Origin: CBDATA01 sp965215615
GTDB taxonomy: Bacteria; Acidobacteriota; Vicinamibacteria; Marinacidobacterales; Marinacidobacteraceae
Direction: 5' to 3'
Assembly (NCBI GenBank): GCA_965215615.1
Contig: OZ244068.1
Span: forward strand, 1,798,001 to 1,862,000
Length of the DNA stretch: 64,000 bases
Both the position numbers and the translations under genes were made by a program. How positions within the stretch are numbered: position 1 is the first letter of the stretch; each line of letters starts with the position of its first letter. The notes under the pieces are model-generated. The model was not told where the DNA came from. It saw only the letters and a program-made list of their open reading frames with translations, and did not search any database. This document shows positions 19,915 through 28,521 of this stretch, in pieces.

Positions 19915-22900
19915 TCAGTCTTCCTCCATCGCGACCACCACCGCGGGCACGCCGAGCGATGCGACCCGCTCGTTGAACGGGACCACGTGCTCGCTCATCG
20001 CGGCTTCGATGGAGGCATGAATCGCGTCGAGCTCCGGCTTGAGATCGCCGAACCGCTCATGGGCTCCGGCGGTTGGCTGATCGTCGCCCTGGACGATGTA
20101 GCCGTAGAGGGTCACGAGCTGGTTGTCGATCTGCGGCGGGAAGTTGATCGGATCCTGCGAGGACCGGCTCTTCGTCTGGGTGATCGTCTCCTCGATCTCG
20201 GTCAGCCGCTCGTCGAGTGCCTTGGCCATCGCGTCCAGTTCCTCGTCGCCGCGGTTCGCCTTGTTGAGGCGCGCCGCGATGTCCGCCGCCTGGGTTTTCA
20301 CATCGCGGACCCGGGTGAGCGCGTCGAAGAGCTTCGTGACTTCGCCGGCCACTTCCTCGCCGAGGTCGTACTGCTTCTGGAGGTCTTCGGCGGTGATCGT
20401 GAGGTTCGGGCGGATGCCCACTTCGAGCATCTGCGTATGGGTCTCCTCGCCCACCGTCAGCCGGACCTCGTAGGTTCCGGGGACCACGGTGAGGCCGGGG
20501 GTTCCGCCCCAGTGCACGACGCCGGCGGGCCGCTCGATGCCCTCCTCGCGGAGATTCCAGCGGAAGCTGTTGAGTCCGGCGACCGCCGGGAGGCTGGCGC
20601 GGCCACCGAGGCCGAAGAAGATCGCGAAAGGAGAGACCGGGCCAGTCGGAGCCATGTCACCCGGTTGGCCCATGACCTTCCGGACCATGTTGCCCTCGGA
20701 ATCGAGGATTTCGAGGGTGATCGCGGACTCCGGCTCTTCCTTCAGGTAGTAGCGGATGTCCGCGCCGGCGAGGAAACCGCCCCGATGCGCCATGCGCGGC
20801 GCGTAGAGCCAGGAATCGGCGGCCATCACCTCGTCGGTGAGCTGATGGAGCGGGGTCAGATCGTCGAGCACCCAGAACGAGCGGCCCTGGGTGGCGATCA
20901 CCAGATCCTGGCGGTGGACCTGCATGTCGGTGATCGGGACCACCGGCAGGTTGTTCTGGAGCCTTTGCCAGTGCGCTCCGTCGTCGAACGAGACATAGAG
21001 GCCGAACTCGGTGCCCGCGTAGAGCAGGCCCTTCCGGTCCGGATCCTCGCGGATCGCCCGGGTGGGATGGGTCGGCGGGATTCCGTTGGTCCCGTCGGTG
21101 AGCAGCTCCCAGTCCTCGCCGGCGTTGTCGGTCCGGAAGATGTACGGCCGGAAATCGTTCTCGCGGTAGCGGAACACCGCGAGGAAGACCCGCGCCGGGT
21201 CGTGGTCGGAGATTTCGATGGCGTTCACCGTCCCGCCCTCGGGCATGTCCTCGGGGGTGATCTCGGTCCAGGTCTCACCCCGGTCGCGGGAGAGATGCAC
21301 CCGGCCGTCGTCGCTTCCGGCCCACAGCTCCATCGGCGTGTGCTGGGACTCCTCGAACGAGAAGATGGTGTTGTAGATCTCGACCCCGGTGCCGTCCTGG
21401 GTGATCGGCCCGCCGGCGTAGTCCTGCTGTTCCGGGTTGTTGGTCGAAAGGTCGGGGCTGATGATCCGCCAGCTCTGGCCCTCGTCGCCGGACATGTGGA
21501 CCACCTGCGAGGCGTGGTAGAGGATGTCCGGATCGTGTGGCGAAAGCCGGATCGGCGCATTCCACTGGAACCGGTACTCGAGATCGCGGGCCGCCTGCCC
21601 GAGCTGAAGCTGCGGGTAGTGGAGGATCTGGCGGAACTCGCCGGTCTTGCGGTTCAGCCGGGTGATCGAGCCGCCGTAGCAGCCGGCATAGATGATGTCC
21701 GGATCGCGCGGGTCCACCGCGATGTGGCCGCTCTCGCAGCCGCCGACCTGATACCAGTCGGGCGTGACCGTGAAGCCGCCACGCGAAGGCACCGAAATCG
21801 TGCTGTTGTCCTGCTGCGATCCGTAGATGCGGTAGGGCCACTGGTCGTCCACATAGACCCGGTACATCTGCGAGGTCTCCTGACCCATCTGGTCGGTCCA
21901 GCTCTTGCCGCCGTCGAAGCTGACGTTGGCCCCGCCGTCGTTCGAGTTGATCATGTTCATCGGGTCGTCGGGGTTGATCCAGAGATCGTGGTTGTCCCCG
22001 TGCGGAACCTGGATGCGCTCGGCGAACGTGCGGCCGCCATCGATGGACTTGTGGAATTGCACGTTCAGGACATAGACGGTATTTTCGTCGTGGGTGTCGG
22101 CGTAGAGGTGGATGTAGTACCAGGGACGCTGGCGAAGCGCCGCGTCGCCGTTGACGCGGGTGAACGATTCGCCGCCGTCATCGGAGCGGTAGAGACCACC
22201 GCGCTCGCCCTCGGCCTCGAGGAGAACCCAGATGCGGTCCGAGTTCGCCGGAGAGATGGCAACTGCGGTCTTGCCGACCATGCCGGCAGGCAGCCCGTTC
22301 TCGATCCGCTCCCAGTTGTCTCCGCCGTCGCGGGTGCGGAAGATGCCGCCGTCCTCGCTGCCGGAGATCATCGTCCACGGCTTCCGCTCGGCGCGCCACG
22401 CTCCGGCGTAGAGGATCCGCGGGTTGTTGGGATCCATCTGGATCTCCACGAAGCCGGTGCGATCCGAGATGTGGAGCACCCGCTCCCAGTTCTCGCCGCC
22501 GTCCATCGTCCGGTAGATGCCCCGGTCGTCGTTGGGGCCGAAGATGTAGCCGAGCGCCGCCGCATAGACGAGGTCGGGATCGTCCGGATGGACCGCGAGC
22601 GCGCCGATCTGGCCGGCGTGGCGGAGCCCCCTGTGCTCCCAGGTCCGGCCCGCGTCGTCGGAGCGATAGACCCCGTCCCCGACCGAGATGTTTCCGCGGG
22701 GAGAAGCAGAGCCCGTGCCCACATAGACGACGTTCGTGTCCGAAGGGGCCACCCGGATCGAGCCCACCGAGCCCACTCCGAAGAATCCGTCGCTCACGTT
22801 GGTCCACGAATGGCCGGCATCGGTCGTCTTGAAGACCCCGCCCCCGGTTCCGCCGAAGTAGTAGGTCAGCGGATCGCCGGGAACTCCGGTGGAAGCGGTG

Positions 22901-23076
22901 GAGCGGCCGCCGCGGGTGAAGCCGACGTTCCGGAACTTCAGCCCGTCGGTGTATTCGGTCGGGACGGTGACATTGGCCTCGTCGAAGTGCTCGTCGTAGT
23001 CGCGGTGGCTGCCTTGGGCAGCGGCGAAGGATGCGCTCAAAAGGAGCGCCGGGACGAGCGAAAGACGGATTTTCAT
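19915..23076 (-). CDS. Secreted BNR/VPS10-type beta-propeller protein
   Basis: 1,053 residues. A signal peptide (MKIRLSLVPALLLSASFAAA, then Q) precedes a long array of BNR/Asp-box motifs S-x-D-x-G-x-x-W/F, with at least ten visible, such as TTDAGHSWTNV, SDDAGRTWEHR, TMDGGENWERV, SFDGGKSWTD and SRDRGETWTEI. This gives one or two seven/ten-bladed propellers over residues ~30-780. The C-terminal ~270 residues hold a beta-sandwich-like part and a helical segment (LQKQYDLGEEVAGEVTKLFD). Such proteins are common in Acidobacteriota and are often annotated as glycosyl hydrolase or sortilin-like; no catalytic residues can be assigned. A Shine-Dalgarno GGAGGT sits 5 nt before the ATG. It marks the end of the defence island. 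Confidence 0.88.
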   Translation of the reverse strand: MKIRLSLVPALLLSASFAAAQGSHRDYDEHFDEANVTVPTEYTDGLKFRNVGFTRGGRSTASTGVPGDPLTYYFGGTGGGVFKTTDAGHSWTNVSDGFFGVGSVGSIRVAPSDTNVVYVGTGSASPRGNISVGDGVYRSDDAGRTWEHRGLRHAGQIGALAVHPDDPDLVYAAALGYIFGPNDDRGIYRTMDGGENWERVLHISDRTGFVEIQMDPNNPRILYAGAWRAERKPWTMISGSEDGGIFRTRDGGDNWERIENGLPAGMVGKTAVAISPANSDRIWVLLEAEGERGGLYRSDDGGESFTRVNGDAALRQRPWYYIHLYADTHDENTVYVLNVQFHKSIDGGRTFAERIQVPHGDNHDLWINPDDPMNMINSNDGGANVSFDGGKSWTDQMGQETSQMYRVYVDDQWPYRIYGSQQDNSTISVPSRGGFTVTPDWYQVGGCESGHIAVDPRDPDIIYAGCYGGSITRLNRKTGEFRQILHYPQLQLGQAARDLEYRFQWNAPIRLSPHDPDILYHASQVVHMSGDEGQSWRIISPDLSTNNPEQQDYAGGPITQDGTGVEIYNTIFSFEESQHTPMELWAGSDDGRVHLSRDRGETWTEITPEDMPEGGTVNAIEISDHDPARVFLAVFRYRENDFRPYIFRTDNAGEDWELLTDGTNGIPPTHPTRAIREDPDRKGLLYAGTEFGLYVSFDDGAHWQRLQNNLPVVPITDMQVHRQDLVIATQGRSFWVLDDLTPLHQLTDEVMAADSWLYAPRMAHRGGFLAGADIRYYLKEEPESAITLEILDSEGNMVRKVMGQPGDMAPTGPVSPFAIFFGLGGRASLPAVAGLNSFRWNLREEGIERPAGVVHWGGTPGLTVVPGTYEVRLTVGEETHTQMLEVGIRPNLTITAEDLQKQYDLGEEVAGEVTKLFDALTRVRDVKTQAADIAARLNKANRGDEELDAMAKALDERLTEIEETITQTKSRSSQDPINFPPQIDNQLVTLYGYIVQGDDQPTAGAHERFGDLKPELDAIHASIEAAMSEHVVPFNERVASLGVPAVVVAMEED

Positions 23077-23106
23077 GAGTACCTCCGTGGTCGTGAACCG
23101 GGGATT

Positions 23107-24048
23107 CTACGGCGGAGCCCACTCGCGGAAGGCGACCACCTCGTCGAGGCTCTTCGCGCCGGTGGCGGCCATGACCAGCCGGTCCACCCCGAGAGCGATC
23201 CCGGCGGCGCGGGGAAACGTCCCGGCCTCCATGGCGGCGAGGAAGCGCGGGTCTGGATCTCCGCCAGGGCGATCCATGGCGCGGCGGACTTCGATCTCGG
23301 TGACGAAGCGGCGGCGGTGCTCGACGGGATCGGCGAGTTCGTCGTAGCCGTTCGCGATTTCGAGGCCGTCCACGAAGACCTCGAAGCGCCCGGAGACGCG
23401 CGGGTCTTCTTCCGAAAGCCGGGAAAGCGCCGCGAGCGGAGCGGGGTAGCCGGTGACGATGGCCGGGACATCACACCCGAGACCCGGCTCCACGAGCTTC
23501 TGAAACAGGTAGTCGAGCGCGCCCACCCGATCCGGAGGAGGCCCCGGGTGGCCGTGGGCTTCGGCGAGATTCGCGAGCACCGGATCCCCGGCGGAGAGCG
23601 GGTCCACCCCGACCGCGGCCCGGAAATGCTCCTGATAGCTCCGGATTTCGGCGGCGGGACGGCCGAGCAGGTGCTGGAGCAGCAGGTCCGTTTCGGCGAT
23701 CAGCGCTTCCACGGTTCCGGGGCGGTACCACTCGGCGATCGTGAACTCGGTGGCGTGGAGCCGGCCCTGCTCCTCGCCCCGGAACGCCTTGACGATCTGG
23801 AAGATGGGGCCGCTCCCGGCGGCGAGCAGCCGCTTCATCGCGAATTCGGGCGAGGTGTGGAGGAACCCGCCGTCGGCAGGGACGTTTTCGAGATGCCGGT
23901 CGGGCGAACGGTGCGGCCCCAGGATGGGTGTTTCCACTTCGAGATAGCCGCGGGCCTCGAAGAAGCCGCGCATCCGGCGGATCAGCCGGGCGCGCTCGCG
24001 GAGCCGGTCGAGAGTCGCCGAGGGCTCCCAGGCGGGGGCGGTGGTCAG
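23107..24048 (-). CDS. epmA: EF-P lysine lysyltransferase (EpmA/GenX)
   Basis: About 313 residues, the size of E. coli EpmA. It is a class II aminoacyl-tRNA-synthetase catalytic core without an anticodon-binding domain: motif 1 region EARGYLEVETPILG, motif 2 FRGEEQGRLHATEFTIAEWY, motif 3 GIALGVDRLVMAATG near the C-terminus. EpmA attaches (R)-beta-lysine to a lysine of EF-P, encoded directly upstream. No ATG/GTG/TTG fits the conserved N-terminus (APAWEPSATLDRLRERA); the best start is CTG at 24048, which overlaps the efp stop as CTGA. An internal ATG (MRGFFEARG) would remove a conserved helix. The beta-lysine-forming EpmB is not in the window. Confidence 0.9.
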   Translation of the reverse strand: MTTAPAWEPSATLDRLRERARLIRRMRGFFEARGYLEVETPILGPHRSPDRHLENVPADGGFLHTSPEFAMKRLLAAGSGPIFQIVKAFRGEEQGRLHATEFTIAEWYRPGTVEALIAETDLLLQHLLGRPAAEIRSYQEHFRAAVGVDPLSAGDPVLANLAEAHGHPGPPPDRVGALDYLFQKLVEPGLGCDVPAIVTGYPAPLAALSRLSEEDPRVSGRFEVFVDGLEIANGYDELADPVEHRRRFVTEIEVRRAMDRPGGDPDPRFLAAMEAGTFPRAAGIALGVDRLVMAATGAKSLDEVVAFREWAPP

Positions 24049-24617
24049 TTCTTCAAACGACCGGTGTATTCGCCGGTGCGGGTGTCGAGGCGGAGCGTCT
24101 CGCCGGTCTCGATGAAGAGCGGCACCCGGACCACTGCGCCGGTCTCGAGGGTCGCGTTCTTCGAGCCGCCGCTCACCGTGTCGCCCCGGATGCCCGGCTC
24201 GGTCTCCACCACCTTGAGCTCGACGAACTGCGGCGGCGCAACCAGCAGGATGGCCCCGTTGTAGAGGGTGATCGCGCAGTTCATGCCCTGGAGAATCCAC
24301 TTCTCCGCTCCGCCCATCGCTTTCTGGTCGGCCGGGAGCTGCTCGTAGGTGTTCGGGTCCATGAAGTGCCACTCGTCCGCGTCGGCGTAGAGGAACTGCA
24401 TCTCGGTCGAGATCACGTCCGCCGCCGGAACCTTCTCGCCCGACTTCAGCGTCTTGTCGAGCACCCGGCCGGTCTTGAGGTTGCGGTAGCGGATGCGGGT
24501 GAACGCCTGTCCCTTGCCCGGCTTGACGAACTCGCAGTTGAGGAGGATCGCCGGATCGCCGTCCAGCATGACCTTCAGGCCGGTCCGGAACTCGTTCGTC
24601 GCGTAGGTATCAGCCAA
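24045..24617 (-). CDS. efp: Translation elongation factor P
   Basis: 190 residues from a TTG. It has the three-beta-domain EF-P layout. The modified loop reads CEFVKPGKGQAFTRIRYRN, with the target Lys in PGKGQ, matching a beta-lysylation-type EF-P and its neighbour epmA. The C-terminal DTRTGEYTGR motif is the usual ending of domain III. EF-P relieves ribosome stalling at polyproline stretches, relevant because several proteins in this window are proline rich. efp and epmA are translationally coupled through a 4-nt overlap. Confidence 0.96.
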   Translation of the reverse strand: MADTYATNEFRTGLKVMLDGDPAILLNCEFVKPGKGQAFTRIRYRNLKTGRVLDKTLKSGEKVPAADVISTEMQFLYADADEWHFMDPNTYEQLPADQKAMGGAEKWILQGMNCAITLYNGAILLVAPPQFVELKVVETEPGIRGDTVSGGSKNATLETGAVVRVPLFIETGETLRLDTRTGEYTGRLKN

Positions 24618-24685
24618 GAATCAGACTCCCATCCGCCGCCCGGCGGGGCCGGGGATGGTACCAGCGACGGGGGACGGCTCCGACG

Positions 24686-24895
24686 CTACCGAAGAGACCG
24701 GTCGGAAACCGCCTGGCTTGCTTTCTCGCGAACCCGACGCGTACGAGTCTCCTCCGGTGCCGCGGGCTTGACCGGTGTCAGGCACATCTCGTCGAAATTC
24801 CTCATCTTCTGTTTGGAGATCGCCCCTGCTTCGGACATCCCGAGCGCGGTCTCGTGGACCGATGCCAGGACATTGCTCTCGTACTGTCTGGTCAT
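24686..24895 (-). pseudogene. Truncated HTH antitoxin (HigA-2/XRE-type) remnant
   Basis: 69 codons starting MTRQYESNVLASVHETALGM and continuing KMRNFDEMCLTPV. This N-terminal module precedes the helix-turn-helix in the family of antitoxins paired with HigB/RelE-type toxins (E-S-N-I-L-A-S-V-H-E-T-A ... M-R-E-F-D-x-L-C-L-x-P-V). The protein ends just after the beginning of the HTH (REKASQAV), so the DNA-binding recognition helix is missing. No toxin gene lies upstream, where ribBA ends 11 nt away. Most likely a decayed leftover of a toxin-antitoxin pair. Confidence 0.6.
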
Positions 24896-24906
24896 GAGAA
24901 GTTCTC

Positions 24907-26145
24907 CTACACGTCGGACAGCAAGTGCCCCATGCGCTCCTTCTTCACCCGGAGGTAGTCGCGCGAGTACTCGTTCGCCGGCACTTCGATGGGGACGCGG
25001 TCGGCGATGGTGAGGCCGTGGGCTTCGAGGGCGACGAACTTCCGCGGGTTGTTCGTGAGCAGGCGCAGGCTCTCGATCCCGAGATCCCGGAGGATCTGCG
25101 CGCCGACCCCGTAGTCGCGCTGGTCGGCCCGGAAACCGAGGTGGGTGTTCGCATCCACCGTGTCGAGCCCGCGATCCTGTTCGGCATAGGCGCGCAGCTT
25201 GTTCACGAGGCCGATGCCGCGGCCCTCCTGGTTGAGATAGAGGATCACGCCGTTCTTCTCGCGGCCGATGGCGGCGAGAGCGGCTTCGAGCTGGGGCCCG
25301 CAATCACAGCGCAGCGAACCGAACACCTCGCCGGTCATGCACTGGCTGTGGACCCGCACGAGCGTCGGGGTTTCCGGCTTCACTTCGCCGAGCTGGAGCA
25401 CGAGGTGCTTCGAACCGTCGAGAGTGTTTTCGTAGGCGAAGGTGCGGAACACCCCAAACCGCGTGGGAATCACCGTGTCGGCCACCCGGCGCACCAGCGA
25501 CTCGGTCCGAAGCCGATGCCGGATCAGCGAGGCGACGCTCACCACGCCGATGCCGTGCTCGTCGCCGAAGCGGGCGAGATCGGGGAGGCGCGCCATCGAG
25601 CCGTCCTCGTTCATCACCTCGCAGATGACGGAAGCCGGATAGAGCCCGGCGAGCCGCGCCAGATCCACCCCCGCCTCGGTCTGGCCGGCGCGCTGGAGCA
25701 CGCCGCCGGGACGGGCGCGCAACGGGAACACGTGTCCGGGCCGACGCAGATCGTCGGGCTTCGTGTCCTCGTGGATCGCCATCTGGACCGTCCGCGCCCG
25801 GTCGGCCGCGGAGATCCCGGTCGTGACTCCGTCGCCCGCCTCGATGGAGACGCAGAAGGCGGTTTCGAGCGCCGAGGTGTTGTCCTCCACCATCAGCGGG
25901 ACGTCGAGCTCGTCGAGCCGCTCGCCGGTCATCGCGAGGCAGATCAGGCCGCGACCGTGGGTCGCCATGAAGTTGACCGCTTCGGGAGTGACGGCGGAGG
26001 CCGCGACGGTCAGGTCGCCCTCGTTTTCGCGGTCGGCATCGTCCACCACGATCACCATCCGCCCGGCGGCGATTTCGGCGATCGCCTGTTTCGGCGTGAG
26101 GAACGGGATTTCTTCGGGGCTTTCGGATGGGGATGTGTCAGCCAT
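24907..26145 (-). CDS. ribBA: Bifunctional 3,4-DHBP synthase / GTP cyclohydrolase II
   Basis: 412 residues. Residues ~15-210 form the RibB domain, with DDADRENEGDLTVAA (acidic metal-binding loop), TGISAADRARTV and the RPGHVFPLRA substrate loop. Residues ~215-410 form RibA, with the zinc site Cys-x10-Cys-x-Cys in HSQCMTGEVFGSLRCDC and the NQEGRGIGL motif. It makes both precursors of riboflavin, from ribulose-5-phosphate and GTP. It lies 19 nt downstream of ribE on the same strand. ribH is not visible in the window, and no FMN riboswitch was recognised upstream. Confidence 0.97.
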   Translation of the reverse strand: MADTSPSESPEEIPFLTPKQAIAEIAAGRMVIVVDDADRENEGDLTVAASAVTPEAVNFMATHGRGLICLAMTGERLDELDVPLMVEDNTSALETAFCVSIEAGDGVTTGISAADRARTVQMAIHEDTKPDDLRRPGHVFPLRARPGGVLQRAGQTEAGVDLARLAGLYPASVICEVMNEDGSMARLPDLARFGDEHGIGVVSVASLIRHRLRTESLVRRVADTVIPTRFGVFRTFAYENTLDGSKHLVLQLGEVKPETPTLVRVHSQCMTGEVFGSLRCDCGPQLEAALAAIGREKNGVILYLNQEGRGIGLVNKLRAYAEQDRGLDTVDANTHLGFRADQRDYGVGAQILRDLGIESLRLLTNNPRKFVALEAHGLTIADRVPIEVPANEYSRDYLRVKKERMGHLLSDV

Positions 26146-26164
26146 GAGGGATACCCGTGGGACT

Positions 26165-26770
26165 CTACCGCACGCTTTCCGGATCCCACTGTGCCGCGAT
26201 GTACTTGGCGAGGATGTCGTATTCGATGTGAACCGGATCGCCCGGAGCGATCCTCCCGAGCGTCGTGACCTTGCGGGTGTGTGGAATGATCGCCACCTCG
26301 AAAGCCCGCTCCGAAGGGTTCGAGCACGCGACCGTCAGGCTCACGCCATCGAGCGCCACCGACCCTTTCTCGACGATCCAGCGTGGTTCCGGATGCTCCA
26401 CCCGGATGCGGTAATCGTCCGGCTCGCCCCCCGCGGCGATCACCGTCCCGACCGCATCCACGTGTCCTTGAACGAAGTGGCCGCCGAGGCGATCGGAAAC
26501 CCGCAGGGGAAGCTCCAGATTCACCCGGGAACCGGCACCGAGCTTCCCGAACGCAGTGCGCCGCAAGGTTTCCTCCGCCAGATCGAAACCGAGAACGCCC
26601 CGACCCACCGAGACTGCGGTCAGGCAGACCCCGGAAACCGCCACGCTGTCCCCCACCGAGACTTCCCCGAGCGCGGCGGCGGGGCCACAAGCCGGGGGCA
26701 GCTCCACCGTGAGCCGGCTCCCCTCGCGGGAGAGGATCGCCCCGCTGCCCAGAACCAGCCCGGTGAACAT
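26165..26770 (-). CDS. ribE: Riboflavin synthase alpha chain
   Basis: 201 residues starting MFTGLVLGSGAI. Two homologous lumazine-binding barrels are visible: the first with DSVAVSGVCLTAV (~residue 40), the second with GHFVQGHVDAVG and GSVALDGVSLTV (~100-140). It dismutates two 6,7-dimethyl-8-ribityllumazine molecules to riboflavin. It heads a ribE-ribBA operon and is divergent from ribD, with only 66 bp between the start codons. Confidence 0.97.
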   Translation of the reverse strand: MFTGLVLGSGAILSREGSRLTVELPPACGPAAALGEVSVGDSVAVSGVCLTAVSVGRGVLGFDLAEETLRRTAFGKLGAGSRVNLELPLRVSDRLGGHFVQGHVDAVGTVIAAGGEPDDYRIRVEHPEPRWIVEKGSVALDGVSLTVACSNPSERAFEVAIIPHTRKVTTLGRIAPGDPVHIEYDILAKYIAAQWDPESVR

Positions 26771-26836
26771 GCCGGGAAGGTTCGCCGGGCGCGGGCGGGA
26801 GCGCAAGCGGCGGCCCGGTCGTACGATTCCGGGAAT

Positions 26837-28012
26837 ATGGAAGAGCGGTTCATGCGACGGGCGCTGGAGCTCGCCGCCCTCGGCAAGTTCACCACTTCGC
26901 CCAATCCGGCGGTGGGGGCGGTTCTGGTCCGGGGGAACGACATCGTGGCCGAGGCCTTCCACGCCCGCGCTGGAGAACCCCACGCGGAGAGCCGGGTGCT
27001 CGGCGTGGGAGAAGCGGCTCGCGGAACCACCCTCTACGTGAATCTCGAGCCCTGTTGCCACGTGGGGCGGACCCCGCCGTGCGTGGAGCGGATCGTCGCG
27101 TCCGGAGTCCGACGGGTGGTCGCCGCTCACGCCGACCCGGACCCGCGGGTTCTCGGAGGCGGTTTCGCCTACCTTCGGGCGCGGGGTGTCGAAGTGCGCT
27201 CGGGAGTCCTCGAAGCGGATGCCCGCGAGTTGAACCGGGCATATCTCAAGTACCTCGCGACCGGCCTGCCCTGGGTCACCGTCAAGGCCGCGATCTCGAT
27301 CGACGGGGCGATGGCACCACCGGGGGCAAGGTGGATCACCCGGGCCGCCACGAGACGCCACGGGCGGGTGCTGCGCCGCGAACACCAGGCGATCCTCACC
27401 GGAATCGCCACCGTGCTGGCCGACGACCCCCGCCTCACCGCGAGGCCGCGCCGGGGGGCGGGAAACCTCCTTCGGGTCGTCCTCGACTCGAGCCTCCGCA
27501 CTCCGGAGACCGCGCAGATCCTGACCGGACTCGACCGGGATCCGACCCTGCTGTTCGCCGCTCCCACGGCCGAAGAAGCTGCCGCCCGGCGACTCGTCGG
27601 CAGGGGCGCGATGGTCGAACGAACCTCGCTCTCCCCGACCTCGGAGCGGGAGCTCGCTCTGAAGCCGGTGCTCCGGGAACTGGGTCGAAGAGACATCCGG
27701 ACGGTGCTCGTCGAAGCCGGCCCCCGGGTGACTTCCGCGTTTTTACAGGAGGGGCTCGCGGACCGGCTGGTGCTCTATATCGCTCCCCGGTTTCTCGGGA
27801 GAGGGGAAGGCACCGGTCTTTTCGACGCGACCCGCCAGTCCGGCGAGTCGGGAACGAGGAGACTCCCGCTGGCGCAGCCCCTCGCCGGGCGCCCGCGCTA
27901 CGCCCGGCTCGGCCCGGATCTGCTGGCGGATTTCCGGCTCGACTCGTCCGTAACGAGCGGGAACTCGCCCCGGACCTCATGGCTCACACCCTCCGGCGCG
28001 AGGGTGCTCTGA
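26837..28012 (+). CDS. ribD: Bifunctional riboflavin deaminase/reductase RibD
   Basis: 391 residues from ATG 26837. The N-terminal deaminase domain (1-145) has the zinc site HAES plus PCCHVGRTPPC. The C-terminal reductase domain (~150-365) has TVKAAISIDGAMA and the VLVEAGPRVTSAFL motif. It performs the second and third steps of riboflavin synthesis. A TACGAT hexamer ends 9 nt before the ATG and there is no Shine-Dalgarno, suggesting a leaderless or nearly leaderless mRNA. The last 115 nt overlap the end of convergent thpR, so the C-terminal ~38 residues may be non-conserved. Confidence 0.96.
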   Translation: MEERFMRRALELAALGKFTTSPNPAVGAVLVRGNDIVAEAFHARAGEPHAESRVLGVGEAARGTTLYVNLEPCCHVGRTPPCVERIVASGVRRVVAAHADPDPRVLGGGFAYLRARGVEVRSGVLEADARELNRAYLKYLATGLPWVTVKAAISIDGAMAPPGARWITRAATRRHGRVLRREHQAILTGIATVLADDPRLTARPRRGAGNLLRVVLDSSLRTPETAQILTGLDRDPTLLFAAPTAEEAAARRLVGRGAMVERTSLSPTSERELALKPVLRELGRRDIRTVLVEAGPRVTSAFLQEGLADRLVLYIAPRFLGRGEGTGLFDATRQSGESGTRRLPLAQPLAGRPRYARLGPDLLADFRLDSSVTSGNSPRTSWLTPSGARVL

Positions 28013-28521
28013 AGAAGCTGGAGCCGCTCCACCTCGAACGCCCCGGCGGGCCGCGGGAGCCCCCCGAGCGCCTCGTCATCGAGACGAAGTGGCCCCCGGA
28101 AGCGGGCGATCGTGATGTGAGGCCGGAAAGGCCGCCTCTCGGGAGCGAGCCCGGCCGCTCGCGCCGCCGCTTCGCCGGCCTCGCGAATACGCTTCAGTTC
28201 ATCTCCACCCATTTCCGCAAACACCCCGCGGGCGCGGCGCATCGTCGGAAACGCCGCGTACCCCCGCACCCGCAGAAGCCGGGGTGCCGACGGAGGGGGA
28301 AGTGCCCCTTGCAGCGAATCGCGGATCCGTTCGAGGTCCGCTTTCCCGAAAAAGCGGATGGTGAGGTGCAGATTCGCTTCCGGAACCGGCCGCACCCGAG
28401 CGCCCCGCAGGCCGGCGGCGAGTTCCCGGCCGGCCTCGGCGAGCTGCGCCCGGAGATCCGCGGGAAGAGGAACCGCGGCAAACAGCCGGACGGAGGGCTT
28501 CGCCGCTTCGCGAGGTTTCAC
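27898..28521 (-). CDS. thpR: RNA 2',3'-cyclic phosphodiesterase (2H superfamily)
   Basis: 207 residues with the two hallmark 2H motifs, HLTIRFFG (~residue 51) and HITIARFR (~137). The N-terminal VRLFAAVPLP strand is typical. ThpR opens 2',3'-cyclic phosphates and can ligate tRNA halves in vitro. The ATG overlaps the cinA stop (ATGA), so it is co-translated with cinA and pgpA. The C-terminal ~30 residues run beyond the usual family end into the ribD-overlapping region. Confidence 0.93.
   Translation of the reverse strand: MKPREAAKPSVRLFAAVPLPADLRAQLAEAGRELAAGLRGARVRPVPEANLHLTIRFFGKADLERIRDSLQGALPPPSAPRLLRVRGYAAFPTMRRARGVFAEMGGDELKRIREAGEAAARAAGLAPERRPFRPHITIARFRGPLRLDDEALGGLPRPAGAFEVERLQLLQSTLAPEGVSHEVRGEFPLVTDESSRKSASRSGPSRA

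Noticed and set aside
19987..24264. 1,425-codon open frame on the + strand antisense to the propeller, epmA and efp genes
   Set aside because: High GC with strong third-position bias leaves long open antisense frames. The sense strand carries a signal peptide, BNR motifs and two known enzymes, while the antisense product is Arg/Val/Asp-rich without family features.
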